Below, one piece after another: positions 60,805 through 64,000 of a stretch of 64,000 nt of DNA. The stretch is taken from positions 124,001 to 188,000 of the forward strand of contig DASVVT010000015.1 of the NCBI GenBank assembly GCA_036386415.1, written 5' to 3'. The notes beneath the pieces are model-generated. The model made no database searches. It had not been told where the DNA came from and saw only the letters and a list, made by a program, of their open reading frames with translations. This stretch comes from DASVVT01 sp036386415. GTDB taxonomy: Bacteria > Acidobacteriota > Blastocatellia > Pyrinomonadales > Pyrinomonadaceae. Within the stretch, counting starts at the first letter, position 1, and every line of letters starts with the position of its first letter. Made by a program: the position numbers and the translations under genes.

Positions 60805-60891
60805 CTCTGCGTGCTTTTCCTTCGCGTCCTTTGCGTTTAAAGCCCCTTTCAAACGCAAAGGACGCAAAGGATTTCGCTGGAGGTCGCAGAG
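60805..60891. repeat. Fold-back element, CGCAAAGGA units (family H)
   Basis: Left arm 60805-60840 (TCCTTTGCG units) and right arm 60851-60891 (AAACGCAAAGGACGCAAAGG) with a 10-nt spacer. It lies inside the kyn gene group, between the kynA stop and the ligase start, where it would attenuate read-through unless it is translated over. Confidence 0.85.
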
Positions 60892-60914
60892 ACATTTCCG
60901 ACCCTTGATTCGCA

Positions 60915-61772
60915 TTATTTACCGGCAAATGGACAGCCGCCCTGTCCATGTTTCGAGTCCAGATAGGTGCGCGCCTCCCACAGCTCCGGGAAAAATCTCT
61001 TATCGAGCGTGGTGCGCAGGTATCCGACGCCTTCCGAGCCGCCCGTCCCCCGTTTGGTTCCGACCATACGCTCGACCATCTTGACGTGATGCGCGCGCCA
61101 CAGCGCGAAATACTCGTCGTGTTCGATGAGACTCTCGGCCAGTTGAAACTCCTCGTAGCGATCCTCAAAGTGTGTGACGACTTCGAGCACGGCGCGCGTC
61201 CTCTTTCCGTAAAGCCGCCGCTGCTCCTCCGCACTGAGCGAGGCATCGTCGGCTGGCGCGTCAAACCCGCGCCGCCTGAGCAGCGCATAAAAAGCGTCGC
61301 CCAGCGCCGCGCCTTCGTAGCGCGCCTTGAGCCGCAGGTAAGCGAACTCGTCGTCATGAAAACTGCGCAGGATGCCCTCGTCTTTGAGCCCGGAAGAGAA
61401 CTCGATCTCGCGAAACTGCATCGACTGAAAGCCGCTCGCGGGATTCAGCTCATCGCGGAAGGCTAGAAAGCTGATCGGCGTCATCGTCTCCAGGATGTGA
61501 ATCTGATTAACCAGTATCTTTTCGATCTCGACGACGCGATTGATGGAGCGCGAGGCCGCCGCCGCGCGGTCTTCATTCATCTGGGCGATGGCCGCATCGA
61601 CTTCATGCAGAATCTGCTTGAACCATAGCTCATAGGTCTGATGGATCGTGATGAACAACAACTCGTCATGATGCGCCGGTTCGGACAGACACTCCTGCAA
61701 CCCGATCAGATCGACGACGCGCAGATACTTGTTATAAGAGAGCGGCGCATTGCCGCCGTATTCATTCGTCAT
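60915..61772 (-). CDS. kynA: Tryptophan 2,3-dioxygenase
   Basis: A 285-residue haem dioxygenase that opens the indole ring of L-Trp to N-formylkynurenine. Family features are intact: NKYLRVVDLIGLQECLSEPAHHDELLFITIHQTYELWFKQILHE (distal haem and substrate contacts, including the His in FITIHQ), ILETMTPISFLAFRDELNPASGFQSMQFREIEF, and the proximal-His region ALWRAHHVKMVERMVGTKRGTGGSEGVGYLR. It is minus strand after kynU, separated by an 83-bp gap filled by a fold-back element. Confidence 0.95.
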   Translation of the reverse strand: MTNEYGGNAPLSYNKYLRVVDLIGLQECLSEPAHHDELLFITIHQTYELWFKQILHEVDAAIAQMNEDRAAAASRSINRVVEIEKILVNQIHILETMTPISFLAFRDELNPASGFQSMQFREIEFSSGLKDEGILRSFHDDEFAYLRLKARYEGAALGDAFYALLRRRGFDAPADDASLSAEEQRRLYGKRTRAVLEVVTHFEDRYEEFQLAESLIEHDEYFALWRAHHVKMVERMVGTKRGTGGSEGVGYLRTTLDKRFFPELWEARTYLDSKHGQGGCPFAGK

Positions 61773-61778
61773 AAGGAT

Positions 61779-61857
61779 AAGGGATGAGGGATGAGGGATG
61801 AGGGATGAATAAGAGATGCTTTTAATTCATCCCTCATCCCTCATCCCTCATCCCTTC
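61779..61857. repeat. Fold-back element, GGGATGA units (family C)
   Basis: The left arm has four GGGATGA 7-mers (61779-61810) and the right arm their inverse (61826-61857). It starts directly at the kynU stop and ends 7 bp from the kynA start, so it lies between two genes of one pathway. Confidence 0.88.
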
Positions 61858-63046
61858 AGAATGCTGCTCCTGCTGTTTCGTGCGCCATGTACGCCCGCGT
61901 CTCGATGATGTCTTGCATCTCGCGTATGACGAGTTCCAGTTCCTCGTCCTTCGTGTAGAAGTGTGGCGAGATGCGCACGCCCGCGCCGGGGCGATAATCG
62001 ACGATGAACTCACGGCGGATCAATTCGCTGGTGACGGCTGCCGCGTGATCGACTGCGATGGTGACAGTGCCGCCGCGCCGCGCCGGATCGTGCGGGCTGG
62101 TCACGCGAAACCCGGCCTCTTCGGCCATCTCGATGAGGCGCGTTGTCTGCCGCACGCTCTTGGCGCGAATCCGTGGCACGCCGATCTCGTTGATGATGCG
62201 ATAGCCGCTCTGAGCCGCGTAGAGAGCAGGAATGGCCGGTGAGCCGTGTAGAAACCGCGCGATGCCTTGTGCGTAACGGATCGCGCCGCCTTCAAAACTG
62301 AAGGGCGCTTCATGTGCCATCCAGCCTGTCGTCTTCGGCTCGAAACGCCGCTGGTGATCGGGTCGCACGTAGAGATAGCCTGCACCGGGGCCGCCGCACA
62401 GCCACTTGACAGAGCCACCCGTCGCGAAATCCACATTCAGCTCTTTGACACTGAAGGGGACAGTCCCCGCCGATTGATACGTATCGAGGACGACCATTGC
62501 GCCGACCTCGTGCGCGCGCTCGATGATGGCGTGCGCGTCCTGTAGGAAGGCGCTCTTGAAAAGAACATGCGAGATGGGGACGAGCAGCGTCTCTTCATCT
62601 ATCGCCGCGAGCAGCCGCTCAAGCGGCACGGTGATGCCGTCGTCGGACTTGACCGTCTCGATGCGCAGCCGATGCGCTCGCGCGTGCGCTTCATAGACGT
62701 ACATCACGGAGGGGAAATTCAGCTCCGAGTAGACGATCTTGTTCCTTGGGGGGGCAGGATCGAAACATGAGAGGATGATCGACTGGCAGATCGAGACGTT
62801 TTGATGCATCGCGACCGTGCCCGGATCAGCGCCGATGATGCGCGCCACTTCATCCCCGACCGTCAAGGGCATGTTCCACCAGCCTTCGGCCCACGCGCGC
62901 ACTCCGCGCATCGCCCAAGCCTCTGCGTAATCCTGCAAACGCTCAAAAGTCCCGCGCGGCATCGCGCCGAGGCTGTGCGAGATCAGGTAAACGGTCTTCT
63001 CCAGGATGGGAAACTCCCCGCGCCACTTTACAAGCTCGTCGGTCAA
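61856..63046 (-). CDS. kynU: Kynureninase (PLP-dependent, aminotransferase class V fold)
   Basis: A 396-residue PLP enzyme cleaving kynurenine to anthranilate and alanine. VLDTYQSAGTVPF (Asp contacting PLP nitrogen), the Schiff-base Lys in FATGGSVKWLCGGPGAGYLYVRP, and TTGWMAHEAPFSFEGG, which is typical of kynureninases rather than other class V enzymes, are visible. Activity on 3-hydroxykynurenine cannot be excluded. No formamidase gene (kynB) is in the window. The start is TTG 63046 with GGAGG about 11 nt upstream. It diverges from the old-yellow-enzyme-like gene. Confidence 0.86.
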   Translation of the reverse strand: MTDELVKWRGEFPILEKTVYLISHSLGAMPRGTFERLQDYAEAWAMRGVRAWAEGWWNMPLTVGDEVARIIGADPGTVAMHQNVSICQSIILSCFDPAPPRNKIVYSELNFPSVMYVYEAHARAHRLRIETVKSDDGITVPLERLLAAIDEETLLVPISHVLFKSAFLQDAHAIIERAHEVGAMVVLDTYQSAGTVPFSVKELNVDFATGGSVKWLCGGPGAGYLYVRPDHQRRFEPKTTGWMAHEAPFSFEGGAIRYAQGIARFLHGSPAIPALYAAQSGYRIINEIGVPRIRAKSVRQTTRLIEMAEEAGFRVTSPHDPARRGGTVTIAVDHAAAVTSELIRREFIVDYRPGAGVRISPHFYTKDEELELVIREMQDIIETRAYMAHETAGAAF

Positions 63047-63154
63047 AAAAATCTGTTCCTCCAGCTATGTAGACAATATATTGATTTACTCATTGAACGT
63101 CTATCGAAGCCATGCTGTCAATATGTAATCCGAATAGTCTCCCAAGTTTCATCT

Positions 63155-63252
63155 CTTCTCTGTGTAATCTCCGTGTTCTCTGTGCCTCTGTGGTGAGTGA
63201 TTTTAGAAAAGACTCACCACAGAGGCACAGAGGGCGCAGAGGCGGCACAGAG
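63155..63252. repeat. Fold-back element, CTCTGTG/CACAGAG units (family I)
   Basis: Left arm about 63172-63200 (TCTGTGCCTCTGTGGTGAGT) and right arm 63210-63252 (ACTCACCACAGAGGCACAGA and further CAGAG units), 10-nt spacer. It lies between the divergent kynU and flavoprotein genes. Confidence 0.85.
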
Positions 63253-63329
63253 CGTTAATCAACTCAGGACACTACCTCCGCCCGGACTCCTCACCTTACG
63301 CCAAACCTGATAAACTTCTCTCACCGAAA

Positions 63330-64000
63330 ATGTGGCGCTTCAAAAACCCAATCAGACATTCGATTCCGGAGACGCGCTGGCCGACTGCGGAGGAAGCCGC
63401 CCGCTCTCTGCTTTTTCAGCCCATTCGGCTTGGCCCCCTCACACTGGAAAGCCGCACATGGGTTCCGGCGATGGTTCCCTGGCGTGCCACTGAAGACGGC
63501 CTTGTGACGCCCGCGAACCTGGATTGGTACAGGCGATTTGCGGAGGGGCAGCCGGGGGCGATTGTGGTCGAGGCGACGGGCGTGCGCGACATTGCGAGCG
63601 GGCCGCTTCTGAGGATCGGGCACGACCGTTTCATTCCGGGCTTGAGAAAACTTGTCGAGACGGTACGCGAAGCGAGCAACGGGCACACGCGCCTGTTCAT
63701 ACAGATCATAGATTTTCTCGCGGTCAAGCGTCGCCCTGAGAAGACCAAATTCTTCGACCGCTTTCTCACCTTGACGGGTCGCCACCGCGAGGCTCTGGCG
63801 GAAGCGACCGCTGATGACGGGTGGCTCAGGAGAGATGAGACGGAGGTGCGCGCTTTCCTCAAGCGTGCACCGGACGAGCTGCTTGATCGCCTGCTCGACG
63901 AGCGTGAGCTGGAATCGCTTCGCTTCGGTTATCGCGAACGCGTCACGGACACGCATCTATCGCACATACGCAATCTCCCGGAAGTGCTGCCGGAAATCTT
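63330..64000 (+). CDS. Old-yellow-enzyme-family NADH:flavin oxidoreductase, 3' part outside window
   Basis: A partial gene: 223 codons from ATG 63330 to the window edge with no stop. LLFQPIRLGPLTLESRTWVPAMVPWRATEDGLVTPANLDWYRRFAEGQPGAIVVEATGVRD is the beginning of an OYE-type FMN TIM barrel, and HTRLFIQIIDF the next strand. From about residue 130 the family Gly/Gln-rich active-site loop appears replaced by a charged segment (AVKRRPEKTKFFDRFLTL). It diverges from kynU; in organisms that degrade anthranilate via 2-aminobenzoyl-CoA an OYE-like domain occurs in 2-aminobenzoyl-CoA monooxygenase/reductase, so this could be the next step. That link is inference. Confidence 0.72.
   Translation, partial: MWRFKNPIRHSIPETRWPTAEEAARSLLFQPIRLGPLTLESRTWVPAMVPWRATEDGLVTPANLDWYRRFAEGQPGAIVVEATGVRDIASGPLLRIGHDRFIPGLRKLVETVREASNGHTRLFIQIIDFLAVKRRPEKTKFFDRFLTLTGRHREALAEATADDGWLRRDETEVRAFLKRAPDELLDRLLDERELESLRFGYRERVTDTHLSHIRNLPEVLPEI

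Overview
The window looks like a piece of an acidobacterial chromosome, most likely class Blastocatellia or a close relative. This is inferred from gene content, not from a marker gene. The hints are a GWxTD-domain secreted protein, a TonB-dependent receptor with a carboxypeptidase-regulatory-like N-terminus, many secreted beta-propeller and cleaved-adhesin-like proteins, zinc-ribbon membrane proteins and GC-rich coding sequence. Genes lie on both strands in short transcription units. I see no rRNA, tRNA, CRISPR array, prophage or intact transposase.

Layout. 0.5-6.1 kb (mostly minus): GWxTD protein, tatC and tatB, a LURP-one-like protein, a VOC protein and a nitroreductase. 6.4-14 kb: ATP-dependent DNA ligase, PilZ protein, a TPR/AAA+ regulator of the sigma-54 activator type with a lost GAFTGA loop, a SurA-like/DsbA-like fusion and glutaminyl cyclase. 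14-28 kb: three very large secreted proteins (Calx-beta/nuclease/FG-GAP, a propeller with three regulatory-like repeats, a BNR propeller) around small-molecule enzymes (DNPH1-like hydrolase, two methyltransferases) and a zinc-ribbon membrane protein. 28-38 kb: small membrane proteins, a two-motif aspartic protease, a lipoprotein bracketed by two copies of a 172-bp MITE-like element, a metzincin, an integron-type gene cassette with its attC site, and a radical SAM protein. 38-45 kb: ssb, an unrecognised zinc-ribbon protein and a CoiA-like nuclease, then RNase HII, YceH, TauE/SafE, RNase Z and a methyltransferase. 45.4-47.8 kb: a tightly packed three-gene set with an Asp/Ser/Thr-rich small protein, a JmjC-type 2-oxoglutarate oxygenase and a sucrase-ferredoxin-like [2Fe-2S] protein. 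This resembles an uncharacterised RiPP-type modification locus and is my main candidate for a new system. 49-57 kb: an orphan HsdM-HsdS fusion methyltransferase, the TonB-dependent receptor, a thioesterase and a secreted copper-amine-oxidase-like protein. 58-59 kb: a secreted hydrolase between two attC-like fragments. 59-64 kb: kynureninase, tryptophan 2,3-dioxygenase and a benzoate/anthranilate-CoA ligase on the minus strand, with a divergent old-yellow-enzyme-type gene cut by the window end; together they suggest tryptophan breakdown through anthranilate and 2-aminobenzoyl-CoA.

The most pervasive structure is intergenic. About 22 fold-back elements, roughly one every 3 kb, have arms made of short tandem units of 7, 8, 9 or 10 bp (such as GGGATGA, AGTAGAC, GTCCGTG/GTCAGTT, ACTCGAA) around a spacer. 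Many abut or supply the stop codons of neighbouring genes, but several sit between divergent genes, so they are not simply terminators.
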